Of a stretch of DNA of 64,000 nucleotides, positions 9,156 through 16,718 are shown piece by piece. The notes below the pieces were generated by a model. The model searched no databases, was not told the DNA's origin, and saw only the letters and a list, made by a program, of their open reading frames with translations. The DNA is taken from assembly GCA_016707485.1 (NCBI GenBank), contig JADJHN010000001.1, positions 868,001 through 932,000 of the forward strand, read 5' to 3'. Origin of the DNA: Lysobacterales bacterium. Its GTDB lineage: Bacteria; Pseudomonadota; Gammaproteobacteria; Xanthomonadales; Rhodanobacteraceae. The position numbers and the translations under genes are program-made. Numbering within the stretch: the first letter of the stretch is position 1; each line of letters starts with the position of its first letter.

Positions 9156-9386
9156 TCAGGACACGCGGAACATGCGCGGGCCTGGCGCTGCTGCAATTTG
9201 GTAACCGGGGAATCGCTGTTTGCGCCTGCGCGGGACATTTCGAAGCGGCGTGCCTGCCAGGCGCTGGCTTGCGGACACGGTGTCCAGGATGGCGCTGGAC
9301 TCTCGCTTGAGCATCGGGTTGAGCGAGCGCCCGATGGATTTGCTGCGCGATTTCCGCATGGGTCCGGGGTTGAAAAACAGGGACAT
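9156..9386 (-). CDS. Doubtful small ORF downstream of an orphan leader (76 aa)
   Basis: I do not recognise this product. It begins MSLFFNPGPMRKSRSKSIGR, is very basic (many Arg and Lys) and has no membrane segment. Its only support is the upstream AAGGAGG and A/T-rich leader on the same strand. The spacing from AAGGAGG to the ATG is about 23 bases, which is too long. At proper spacing there is an in-frame ATC codon, so the original start may have been lost by mutation. It could be a remnant of an inactivated gene or chance. Confidence 0.2.
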   Translation of the reverse strand: MSLFFNPGPMRKSRSKSIGRSLNPMLKRESSAILDTVSASQRLAGTPLRNVPRRRKQRFPGYQIAAAPGPRMFRVS

Positions 9387-9430
9387 GACAGTTGCCTTGA
9401 TTTCAGGTGCCTCCTTAAAAATATTCAGTA

Positions 9431-9460
9431 GTTACAAAGACTTGCGTAGCATATTGTAAC
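9431..9460. promoter_or_regulatory. Palindrome GTTACAA-N16-TTGTAAC in an A/T-rich leader
   Basis: The half-sites GTTACAA (9431-9437) and TTGTAAC (9454-9460) are exact inverted repeats separated by 16 bases. They lie in the A/T-rich patch just upstream, in the minus direction, of AAGGAGG. The layout fits an operator for a dimeric repressor over a minus-strand promoter, but no regulator gene is near and chance cannot be excluded. Confidence 0.3.
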
Positions 9461-9575
9461 AGACCGCGGCTTTTTTCGCCAGCCCTCACCTTCCCGCTTG
9501 ACAGGCTTGCACGCGCTGCAGAAAAGACCCGTGGCCACGAAGGGAGGGCGGCTCCTTTGTCCCGGCGCGTGCGCC

Positions 9576-9867
9576 TTAAGGCAACGCTGATCAAGTAGCG
9601 CAACCGTCACGACACCTGTCTGCGTGCAGATCGCGGCGCGCTGACGCAGATGGACTGGCCGTCCTTCAAGGCAGCGCAACAAAGATCCGCGCGCAGACAG
9701 GTGTCGCCGAACTCGTTGATTCATACCTGAAACGGTGGTGCTCGGAAGGTCCGCCACGCGCACCGTGCGGCTCGCCAAGGCCACCAGCCTTCGCTTCGCC
9801 ACGCAGCACGCATGGCGAACCTTCCGAACGCCATGACGGTTGTACTACTTGATCAGCGTTGCCTTAA
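9576..9867. mobile_element. MITE-like element with 30-bp terminal inverted repeats and TTAA duplication
   Basis: TTAA occurs at 9576-9579 and 9864-9867. Between them lies 284 bp whose ends are inverted repeats: GGCAACGCTGATCAAGTAG at 9580-9598 is the exact reverse complement of 9845-9863, followed inwards by two mismatches and then CAACCGTCA (9601-9609) matching TGACGGTTG (9834-9842). A second internal pair, CGACACCTGTCTGCG near 9610 and CGCAGACAGGTGTCG near 9694, can also fold, as can CGGAAGGTCCGCCA and TGGCGAACCTTCCG nearer the right end. No transposase frame fits inside. A 4-bp TTAA/CTAG-type duplication is typical of some IS5-family elements, so this may be mobilised by such a transposase in trans. 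The parent element is not identified. Confidence 0.85.
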
Positions 9868-12092
9868 AGCTCGAAGCGATAGCTGAACTTCACCAGCAGC
9901 TGTTCATCGTCGCGCAGGGAAAAACTGTCGCGCAGGAGGCTTCCGGTGCTGTCGGAAAATGCATCCTGCCGAAAACCACCGCGGCCGTAGACGACGTACA
10001 GGTAGGACAGCGGCGCAACCTCGTAGCGGTAGCGAACCTGGAAGCCGAGGTTGCGCACATTGAAATCATCGACCGGCTCGTCGCTGTCGATGGCGTTGCC
10101 GCCGGCTCCGACTCGATACGCCTGCTGCAAGTCGGCATCGAGGGCAATCGCCTGCAGCTTCACGCGCAGTTCCTGGCGGCTGTCGATGGTCCAGTCCAGG
10201 CCGGCGTTGAGATCGAATTCGCGACGACCGAAGCTGCCGATCAGGTTGTCGCGTTGCCAGACCAGCCAATCCGGCGAGCGATCGCTGAAGAAGCCGGCGT
10301 GGACGTTGAAGGCATCGCTGATGAAGTAGGTCGCGTCGTATCTGACGCTGTAGCCGAGGTTGAACCCGCCGGACAATCCGCCGCTGTAGGACTCCAGTTC
10401 AATGTTGTGCGCCCAGTCACCCTTGCGCGGGCGCTGGTACTGGTAGTACGCGTTGAAGTTCGCGGGCTTCTTCAACGAACCGTTGCCGCGTGTCAGCAGG
10501 TCGTTGACGCCCGCGCTGTTGAGGTTGATCTGCGCAAACTCGTATCCGCCATTGCGCAAGCGGCCCTCGCGACTCAGGCGGAACTGGTCGTTGAGTTTCT
10601 CGCCATGGTCGTTGTAGTTCGTGCTGATCCGGCCGCGCCAGTCCTTCGATGCATGGCGCGACGAATCGGGCAGGTCACTGAATCGACGGCGCACTTCCCA
10701 ATGCAGGTAATTGGTGCTGTTGCGCGACAGGTAGCCGGCGTCATTGATGTCCAGGTCGTTGCCGAAATGCATCGCGATCCATTGCTGACGCCAACCGTGA
10801 TCCATTTCATAGTCGGCCCAGACGGTGGCACCGAGATCGCTTTCGATATCGCCGGACTCATCGATGCGGCTGCCGAATACGCGTGTCTGCACATTCCAGC
10901 GTGGCGTCGGCCGCCAGTTGTGATCGACACCGAATACGGTGGCCTCGCGGTCCAGCCACGGTCGTTCGACATTGGTCAGCATCATGCCGAGGTTCTGCGT
11001 GTCGTAATCATGCACGAGACGAAGCGCGCTGAAGCTGCGCCCGACCTCGTCCGCCTCGTCGGCAACGAACACGCCGTACTTGGTAGCGCCGAAGCTGCCG
11101 TTGACCTTGCCTGCCGCGGTGATGTCGCCGGCACCGCTGCCATCGTCCGCCGGCCCGCCGATGCGGCGCGTGTAGAGCAACTGGCTGGAATCGGAAGGGG
11201 TCGTGTATTCGAACAAGCCCTGGTTTTCGGTGAAGAACGGGCGCTTGTCGCTGATGAAGGTTTCGGTGGCGTCGAAATTCACCACCAGATCGTCGCTCTC
11301 GACCTGGCCGAAGCCCGGATTGATCGTCGCCGTCATCTGGAACTGACCGTTCGGCTTCCAGAAGATGTCGGCGCCGCCATCGAAGGTGCTGCCGCCATGC
11401 ACGTTGTCGTACAGGCCGGAAACATACGGCGTGACCGCAAACAGCGACTGGCTGTAGGCGGCGACTTCCACAGGCGCGAAGTCGGACAGGAAACGCGGGC
11501 GCTCGAAGCTCGCGACCGGCCAGGCGGTGCGTTCGCCGGTCGAACCGATGACGCGATCCAGGTTGACCTTGAAGGTGCGCTTGCCGCCGACCGCCTTGCC
11601 CATCGGCGCGATGTACCAGGGGATCAGCATCTCGACCGACCAGCCTTCGGCATCCTCGCTGACCGCATGCCGCCAGTTGCCATCCCAATCGGTGTTGTAC
11701 TTGTTTTCGTTGGTGATGACCGCATCGGCAATTCCATTCGTCGAGGACACCGTGAAGTTGTAACCGGTGCGTGCGCCCCCTTCGAAATCGATATTGAGGT
11801 TGACGCGATCGACCTGCGCATCGAAATCGCGCTGCACGCGCTGGCGCGTGCGCGGCACGTCTGCCGGCTGCGTGTTGTGGAAGCCGATCGCGAGGCCTTC
11901 CGGAGTGGCGAGGATCCAGGCTTCGGTCGGCAACGAGCCGGGCTCGCCGCTCAGCGGCTGTACCTTGCGGAAGTCGGTCACATGGCGGGCGTCCTGCCAC
12001 TCGACCGGGTCGATGCGCCCATCGATCTCCACCGCTTGCGCCGCGACTGTCATGCCCGCCAAAACAAGACCCCAACAACACGCTGCTCGCAT
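9864..12092 (-). CDS. DUF5916 outer-membrane beta-barrel protein with CBM9-like N-domain
   Basis: The 742-residue product has a signal peptide (MRAACCWGLVLAGMTVAAQA). An N-terminal CBM9/DOMON-like sandwich follows (EIDGRIDPVEWQDARHVTDF, then WSVEMLIPW), and after it the DUF5916 barrel region (FWKPNGQFQMTATINPGFGQ, FFTENQGLFEY). Many alternating amphipathic strands lead to the end VKFSYRFEL. Such proteins are seen in Lysobacterales and Bacteroidota and their function is unknown; the sandwich suggests sugar or heme-like ligand binding. The ATG at 12092 has GGGGAG 5 bases upstream. The TAA stop lies inside the TTAA target duplication of the adjoining MITE, so the insertion left the protein intact and placed a large hairpin right after the stop. 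Confidence 0.9.
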   Translation of the reverse strand: MRAACCWGLVLAGMTVAAQAVEIDGRIDPVEWQDARHVTDFRKVQPLSGEPGSLPTEAWILATPEGLAIGFHNTQPADVPRTRQRVQRDFDAQVDRVNLNIDFEGGARTGYNFTVSSTNGIADAVITNENKYNTDWDGNWRHAVSEDAEGWSVEMLIPWYIAPMGKAVGGKRTFKVNLDRVIGSTGERTAWPVASFERPRFLSDFAPVEVAAYSQSLFAVTPYVSGLYDNVHGGSTFDGGADIFWKPNGQFQMTATINPGFGQVESDDLVVNFDATETFISDKRPFFTENQGLFEYTTPSDSSQLLYTRRIGGPADDGSGAGDITAAGKVNGSFGATKYGVFVADEADEVGRSFSALRLVHDYDTQNLGMMLTNVERPWLDREATVFGVDHNWRPTPRWNVQTRVFGSRIDESGDIESDLGATVWADYEMDHGWRQQWIAMHFGNDLDINDAGYLSRNSTNYLHWEVRRRFSDLPDSSRHASKDWRGRISTNYNDHGEKLNDQFRLSREGRLRNGGYEFAQINLNSAGVNDLLTRGNGSLKKPANFNAYYQYQRPRKGDWAHNIELESYSGGLSGGFNLGYSVRYDATYFISDAFNVHAGFFSDRSPDWLVWQRDNLIGSFGRREFDLNAGLDWTIDSRQELRVKLQAIALDADLQQAYRVGAGGNAIDSDEPVDDFNVRNLGFQVRYRYEVAPLSYLYVVYGRGGFRQDAFSDSTGSLLRDSFSLRDDEQLLVKFSYRFEL

Positions 12093-12472
12093 TCAACTCC
12101 CCGCCATGGCCATCGCTCTGGCCGAGCATGATGAAGCGATGGCATCGAACTGCCACTGGCATTGGTCATGGCAACCTTTCCCCGCCGATGTGCACCCGGC
12201 CCCGGATCTGCCTTGGCCGCGCAGACTGCATGCGGGATCGCGCCGCTTGATTCCCCGTGCATGGCCGCGCACGTTGCGTTCTCCCGTTGCCCCCGCTGCT
12301 CGACGGCGCGGGTGTGTGACGGCGGCCAGACGCTGCCCGCCTGGTATCACGCGCGACGCGCGGAACCGCCCGTCGAAAAGCACCCCATGTGCGACAGCGC
12401 TCTCGGCCATGCGTGGCAGATGCGCCGGACTCCCTTACAATGCGTTCGTTTTGCCATCTTCCGGAGTGCCCC
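12093..12472. other. Divergent intergenic region between DUF5916 gene and pyrH
   Basis: No gene is convincing here; the frames across it are Arg- and Ala-rich shadows. It must hold the promoter of the DUF5916 gene (minus) and of pyrH (plus). Only the pyrH -10 candidate is visible. Confidence 0.5.
12436..12441 (+). promoter_or_regulatory. Candidate -10 (TACAAT) for pyrH
   Basis: TACAAT lies 31 bases before the pyrH ATG, in otherwise GC-rich DNA. It would give a leader of about 25 bases. No close match to TTGACA sits at the right distance. Confidence 0.45.
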
Positions 12473-13195
12473 ATGTCAGCGATCAAGCATCACCGCATCC
12501 TCTTGAAGCTGTCCGGTGAGGCGCTGATGGGGGAGTCCGACTACGGCATCGACCCGAAGGTGATTGGCCGCCTGGCGCGCGAGATCCTCGAAGTGCGCAA
12601 CGCCGGGGTGCAAGTTGGCGTGGTCATCGGCGGCGGCAACATTTTCCGCGGAGCCGGCCTGGCAGCTTCGGGCATGGACCGGGTCACCGGCGATCACATG
12701 GGCATGCTGGCGACCGTGATCAACGCCCTGGCCATGCAGGATGCCATCGAGCGCGCCGGCGGTTCGGCGCGGACCATGAGCGCGATCAAGATCAACGAGG
12801 TCTGCGAGGACTTCATCCGCCGCCGGGCAATCCGCCATCTGGAAAAAGATCGCGTGGTGCTGTTTGCGGCCGGCACCGGCAACCCGTTTTTCACCACCGA
12901 CTCGGCCGCAGCCTTGCGCGCGATCGAGATCGGCGCGGACCTGCTGCTCAAGGCGACCAAGGTCGATGGCGTGTACACCGCCGATCCGGCGCGCAACCCC
13001 GATGCCAAGCGCTATGAACACCTCGGTTATGAAGAGGTGATCCAGCGCAACCTGCAGGTCATGGACACCAGCGCGATCGCCCTCTGTCGCGACCACAAGA
13101 TCCCGCTGCGCATCTACGACATGTCGCGCGAGGGCGACCTGATGCGCATCATGCACGGCGAACAGATCGGCACCCTGGTCAGCGAGGCGGGCTGA
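12473..13195 (+). CDS. pyrH: UMP kinase
   Basis: PyrH phosphorylates UMP to UDP with ATP, the entry to UTP, CTP and the UDP-sugars used by the cell-envelope genes downstream. The 240-residue protein has the amino-acid-kinase-fold blocks RILLKLSGEALMG, GVVIGGGNIFRGAG, DHMGMLATVINALAMQDAIE, FAAGTGNPFFTTDSAAALRA and LKATKVDGVYTADP. The ATG at 12473 follows CCGGAGTGCCCC (GGAG about 8 bases upstream). It leads the envelope super-cluster, with frr next after 155 bp. tsf and rpsB, which often precede it, are not in front here, since the upstream gene is divergent. Confidence 0.98.
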   Translation: MSAIKHHRILLKLSGEALMGESDYGIDPKVIGRLAREILEVRNAGVQVGVVIGGGNIFRGAGLAASGMDRVTGDHMGMLATVINALAMQDAIERAGGSARTMSAIKINEVCEDFIRRRAIRHLEKDRVVLFAAGTGNPFFTTDSAAALRAIEIGADLLLKATKVDGVYTADPARNPDAKRYEHLGYEEVIQRNLQVMDTSAIALCRDHKIPLRIYDMSREGDLMRIMHGEQIGTLVSEAG

Positions 13196-13307
13196 TCGCC
13201 GACATCGCGCGACTTGCGGATGCAGTGAAAGTGCAGCGGCGATGATGAGCCGCTGCCGTGAGGCGCTCGCGCACGGCATGAATGGGCATCGGTCTCGGTG
13301 CCGCTGC

Positions 13308-13313
13308 TATACT
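13308..13313 (+). promoter_or_regulatory. Candidate -10 (TATACT) for frr operon
   Basis: TATACT occurs 38 bases before the frr ATG in the 155-bp pyrH-frr gap. The -35 region is poor. Similar GCTATACTTC blocks occur before accA, suggesting the common housekeeping style of this genome. Confidence 0.4.
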
Positions 13314-13350
13314 TCGCGGCCATTCGCAATGCACCACGGGTGACCGCACC

Positions 13351-13908
13351 ATGCTCGACAACATCAAGAAGGATGCGCAGACACGCATGACCAAGAGCGT
13401 CGAATCGCTGCGCCAGGACCTCACCCACCTGCGCACCGGGCGCGCCAGCGTCGCCCTCGTCGATCAACTGGTCGTGCCCTACTACGGCTCCGACGTGCCC
13501 TTGACCCAGGTCGCCAACGTCGCCGTCGCCGATGCGCGCTCGCTGACCATCACGCCATTCGAGAAGACCATGGTCGCGGTGGTGGAGAAGGCCATCCTCG
13601 GCTCCAACCTCGGCCTGACCCCGACCACGGTCGGCCAGGTCATCCGCATCAACCTGCCTGCCTTGACCGAGCAGCGCCGCAAGGAGCTCTCCAAGCAGGT
13701 CGCCGGCGAGGGCGAAAACGCCAAGGTCGCCATCCGCAACATCCGCCGCGATGCCATCCACAGCATCAAGGAACTGCTCAAGGACAAGCAGATCAGCGAG
13801 GACGAGGAGCGCCGCGGCGAAGACGAGATCCAGAAACTGACCGACAGGTTCGTCAAGGATGTCGATGGTGTGGTGAAGAACAAGGAAGACGAATTGATGG
13901 CGATCTGA
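13351..13908 (+). CDS. frr: Ribosome recycling factor
   Basis: RRF works with EF-G to split the post-termination ribosome. The 185-residue product shows the full family: MLDNIKKDAQTRMTKSVESL, LRTGRASVALVDQLVVPYYG, TITPFEKTMVAVVEKAIL, GENAKVAIRNIRRDAI and the C-terminal EDEIQKLTDRFVKDVD helix. The start gives the usual 185 residues; a longer frame upstream is not homologous. It sits between pyrH and uppS as in most proteobacteria. Confidence 0.98.
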   Translation: MLDNIKKDAQTRMTKSVESLRQDLTHLRTGRASVALVDQLVVPYYGSDVPLTQVANVAVADARSLTITPFEKTMVAVVEKAILGSNLGLTPTTVGQVIRINLPALTEQRRKELSKQVAGEGENAKVAIRNIRRDAIHSIKELLKDKQISEDEERRGEDEIQKLTDRFVKDVDGVVKNKEDELMAI

Positions 13909-13935
13909 GCCATCGGTCCGTCCATCCGCCAACCC

Positions 13936-14703
13936 ATGAGCAGTCCCTCCGCGAGCGTCGACATCGTGCGCGCGCCGCAGCACCTTGCCATCGTCATGGA
14001 TGGCAACGGGCGCTGGGCGGAGCGCCGCCATCGTCCACGCAGCTTTGGCCACCGTGAAGGCCAGAAGGCCTTGCGTGCAACCCTCGAGTACTGCCTGCGC
14101 CGCGGCATCAAGGCGCTGACCCTGTTCGCGTTTTCCAGCGAAAACTGGAGGCGGCCGGAGGAAGAAGTCGGCGCACTGATGCAGTTGTTCCTGAAGGCGC
14201 TGGATCGCGAGGTCGACGAGTTGCACGGCCACGGCGTGCGCATCGAGTTCATCGGCGATCTTTCCGCGTTCTCGCCCGAGCTGCAGGCGCGCATGCGCAA
14301 GGCCATGGAAAAGACCCGCGCAAACACGGCGCTGCTGGCGAACGTGGCGGTCAACTATGGCGGACGCTGGGATATCGCCAATGCCGCGCGGCTCGCTGCC
14401 GAGGCGGTTGCCCGCGGTGAAATCGAGGCCGCCTCGATCAACGAAAACCTGCTCGCCCGCTGGCTCGCCCTGTCCGGGCAACCGCCGGTCGATCTCTTCA
14501 TCCGTACCGGTGGCGAGTTGCGCATCAGCAATTTCCTGCTTTGGCAGCTTGCCTATGCGGAGCTGGTTTTCATCGATACGCTATGGCCTGATGTCGATGC
14601 CGCCGTGCTGGATGATTGCTTGAACGAATTCACGCGTCGCGAACGTCGCTTCGGCCAGACTTCCGCCCAGGTGGTCGCCGGATCCGGTCAGGGAGTTGCA
14701 TGA
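13936..14703 (+). CDS. uppS: (2E,6E)-farnesyl-diphosphate-specific undecaprenyl-diphosphate synthase
   Basis: UppS makes C55 undecaprenyl diphosphate, the lipid carrier for peptidoglycan and O-antigen, by adding eight isopentenyl units to farnesyl-PP. The 255-residue protein has HLAIVMDGNGRWA (catalytic Asp), the FAFSSENWRRP block and the C-terminal LFIRTGGELRISNFLLWQ. The stop overlaps the cdsA start (ATGA at 14700-14703), pointing to translational coupling. Confidence 0.98.
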   Translation: MSSPSASVDIVRAPQHLAIVMDGNGRWAERRHRPRSFGHREGQKALRATLEYCLRRGIKALTLFAFSSENWRRPEEEVGALMQLFLKALDREVDELHGHGVRIEFIGDLSAFSPELQARMRKAMEKTRANTALLANVAVNYGGRWDIANAARLAAEAVARGEIEAASINENLLARWLALSGQPPVDLFIRTGGELRISNFLLWQLAYAELVFIDTLWPDVDAAVLDDCLNEFTRRERRFGQTSAQVVAGSGQGVA

Positions 14704-15527
14704 AACAGCGAATCATCACCAGTCTGATCCTCGCGCCGATCGCGATTGCCTTCATCCTGCTTTCCCCGACCTCCTGGTTTGCCGGCCTGCTGGTCGCGGT
14801 CTGGGCCTATGCAATGTGGGAATGGACGCGCCTGATCGGCATGCAGCAACTCCTCGCGCGCGCACTCGTGGTCGTCACCGGCATCCTGCTGATGCTCGGC
14901 CTGTGGCGCGTTCGCGGCGAATCGGCGTGGTGGCTGTGCATCAGCATCGGCGTCGCCTGGTGGCTGTTCGCACTGGCCTGGATGCGCCGGTTCTCGTTTG
15001 CGGCATCGCCCAACAAACGCAACATCGCCATCAAGCTGCTGGCCGGATGGCTGGTGCTGATTCCGGGCTGGGTGGCACTCGTGCAGATCCACGGCCTGCC
15101 CGGGCCAAGGGGAACCTGGGCGCTTTACGCGCTGTTCGTGGTCTGGGCGGCCGACACTTTTGCCTATGCCGCAGGCAGCCGCTGGGGTCGCAACAAGCTG
15201 GCACCGCGGATCAGCCCGGGCAAGACCCTCGAAGGCGTCTGGGGTGCCCTGGTCGGCAGCGGCCTGATCGCCCTCATCGGCGGCTGGTGGATTGGCGCAC
15301 GCGGCGCGCCGCTGGCCTTGCTGGTCGTGCTCGGCCTGCTGTGCGTAGTCTGGTCCATCCTCGGCGATCTTTTCGAGAGCCTGATGAAACGCCAGGCCAA
15401 CGTGAAGGATTCCGGTGCCTTGTTCCCGGGCCATGGCGGCCTGCTTGATCGCCTCGATGGCGTGTTTGCCGCGATGCCCATGTTCGCCCTCGGCAAGTTC
15501 CTGATCGATCTGTACTTTCCGGCATGA
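14700..15527 (+). CDS. cdsA: Phosphatidate cytidylyltransferase
   Basis: CdsA converts phosphatidic acid and CTP to CDP-diacylglycerol, the precursor of all phospholipids. The 275-residue protein has about eight membrane helices and the C-terminal CDP-DAG synthase signature GDLFESLMKRQANVKDSG followed by PGHGGLLDRLD, containing the metal-binding Asp residues. The start overlaps uppS by 4 bases and the stop overlaps the dxr start, so translation of the three genes is coupled. Confidence 0.97.
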   Translation: MKQRIITSLILAPIAIAFILLSPTSWFAGLLVAVWAYAMWEWTRLIGMQQLLARALVVVTGILLMLGLWRVRGESAWWLCISIGVAWWLFALAWMRRFSFAASPNKRNIAIKLLAGWLVLIPGWVALVQIHGLPGPRGTWALYALFVVWAADTFAYAAGSRWGRNKLAPRISPGKTLEGVWGALVGSGLIALIGGWWIGARGAPLALLVVLGLLCVVWSILGDLFESLMKRQANVKDSGALFPGHGGLLDRLDGVFAAMPMFALGKFLIDLYFPA

Positions 15528-16702
15528 TGCGCATCGCGCTCCTCGGCGCGACCGGCTCGATCGGCGCGAGCACGCTGGATGTCGTTCGGCGCCACCCGGA
15601 GCGCTTCCGCATCACCGCGCTGTCGGCGCACCGCAATGTCGATGCACTGGTCGCGCTGTGCCGGCAATGGCGTCCCGAGATTGCCGTGATTGCCGATCCC
15701 GCGCGGGAAGGAGAACTCGCCGCAGGCCTGCGTTCCGCCGGCCTCGATACGCGCCCGAATGCCGGCACACAGGGCCTGATCGAGGCCGCCGAAGGCAGTC
15801 ACGCCGATTGTGTCGTCGCCGCCATCGTCGGTGCCGCCGGCCTCGAATCGACCCTGGCTGCGGCACGTACGGGCAAGCGTCTGCTGCTGGCCAACAAGGA
15901 ATCGGTGGTCATGGCCGGCAGCCTGCTGCGCGCGGCACTCGATCAAGGCGGCGGCTTGCTGCTGCCGCTCGATTCCGAACACAACGCGGTGTTCCAGTGC
16001 CTGCCACGCGAACGCCGTGACCTTGCCGACTGCGGCGTACGCCGCATCCTGCTGACCGCATCGGGCGGGCCGTTTCGCGGGCGCGCCCGCAGCGAACTGG
16101 TCAAGGTGACGCCGGACATGGCCTGCGCCCATCCCAACTGGAGCATGGGACGCAAGATCTCGGTCGATTCGGCCACCTTGATGAACAAGGGCCTGGAAGT
16201 CATCGAGGCGCATTTCCTGTTCGACGCGGCGGCGGCGGCGATCGATGTCGTCGTGCATCCGCAGAGCATCGTGCATTCCATGGTCGAGTATCGGGATGGC
16301 TCGGTGCTGGCCCAACTCGGCAACCCGGACATGCGCACGGCGATTGCTTACGCGCTGGCCTGGCCGCAACGCATCGAGGCCGGCGTGGATGCGCTCGACC
16401 TGGTGCGCATCGCCCAGCTCGGCTTCGAGGCGGTCGACCGCGAGACGTTTCGCTGTCTCGACCTGGCCTACCAGGCCCTGGCCAGCGGCGGCACCGCGCC
16501 GACGACCCTGAATGCGGCAAACGAGGAAGCGGTGGCGGCTTTTCTCGAAGACCGGCTGCCGTTCCTTGCCATCGAGGCGGTCATTGAAACCTGCCTCGAA
16601 CGCCTGCCAAGCGCCGGCGTGACTGATTTGCCGGGCCTGCTTGACAGTGATTTAACCGCGCGACGCGAAGCACAACGTATCATTGCCAGCTTGGCGGAAT
16701 GA
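15524..16702 (+). CDS. dxr: 1-deoxy-D-xylulose 5-phosphate reductoisomerase
   Basis: Dxr (IspC) makes 2-C-methyl-erythritol 4-phosphate with NADPH, the committed step of the MEP isoprenoid pathway that feeds UppS. The 392-residue protein shows the NADPH loop LLGATGSIGAS, LLANKESVVMAG, the metal and substrate block LDSEHNAVFQCLP, the flexible loop TASGGPFRG and HPNWSMGRKISVDSATLMNK. Two ATGs stand in tandem (15524 and 15527). The first gives an ATGA overlap with cdsA. Confidence 0.98.
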   Translation: MMRIALLGATGSIGASTLDVVRRHPERFRITALSAHRNVDALVALCRQWRPEIAVIADPAREGELAAGLRSAGLDTRPNAGTQGLIEAAEGSHADCVVAAIVGAAGLESTLAAARTGKRLLLANKESVVMAGSLLRAALDQGGGLLLPLDSEHNAVFQCLPRERRDLADCGVRRILLTASGGPFRGRARSELVKVTPDMACAHPNWSMGRKISVDSATLMNKGLEVIEAHFLFDAAAAAIDVVVHPQSIVHSMVEYRDGSVLAQLGNPDMRTAIAYALAWPQRIEAGVDALDLVRIAQLGFEAVDRETFRCLDLAYQALASGGTAPTTLNAANEEAVAAFLEDRLPFLAIEAVIETCLERLPSAGVTDLPGLLDSDLTARREAQRIIASLAE

Positions 16703-16718
16703 TTATCGAGATGTTGCA

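Larger units (their letters stand above)
9042..9575. other. Gene-poor interval between the propeller gene and the MITE
   Basis: No confident gene lies in these 534 bases. The stretch at about 9405-9460 is clearly A/T-richer than its surroundings. On the minus strand it holds a strong Shine-Dalgarno-like AAGGAGG (about 9410-9417) and a TACAAT hexamer, which together look like a promoter and leader for something transcribed leftwards. The only in-frame continuation is a doubtful 76-codon reading frame listed separately. The remainder may be debris of a lost gene. Confidence 0.5.

Noticed and set aside
9425..9802. Transposase or protein inside the MITE region
   Set aside because: The 125-codon minus-strand frame starts within the element and runs out through its left end; no DDE-type motif is present.
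9840..12131. Long plus-strand reading frame of about 760 codons opposite the DUF5916 gene
   Set aside because: It is antisense to a protein with signal peptide, CBM9-like domain and barrel. Its product is a high-GC shadow rich in Val, Ala, Arg and Asp without family features, and it begins inside the MITE.
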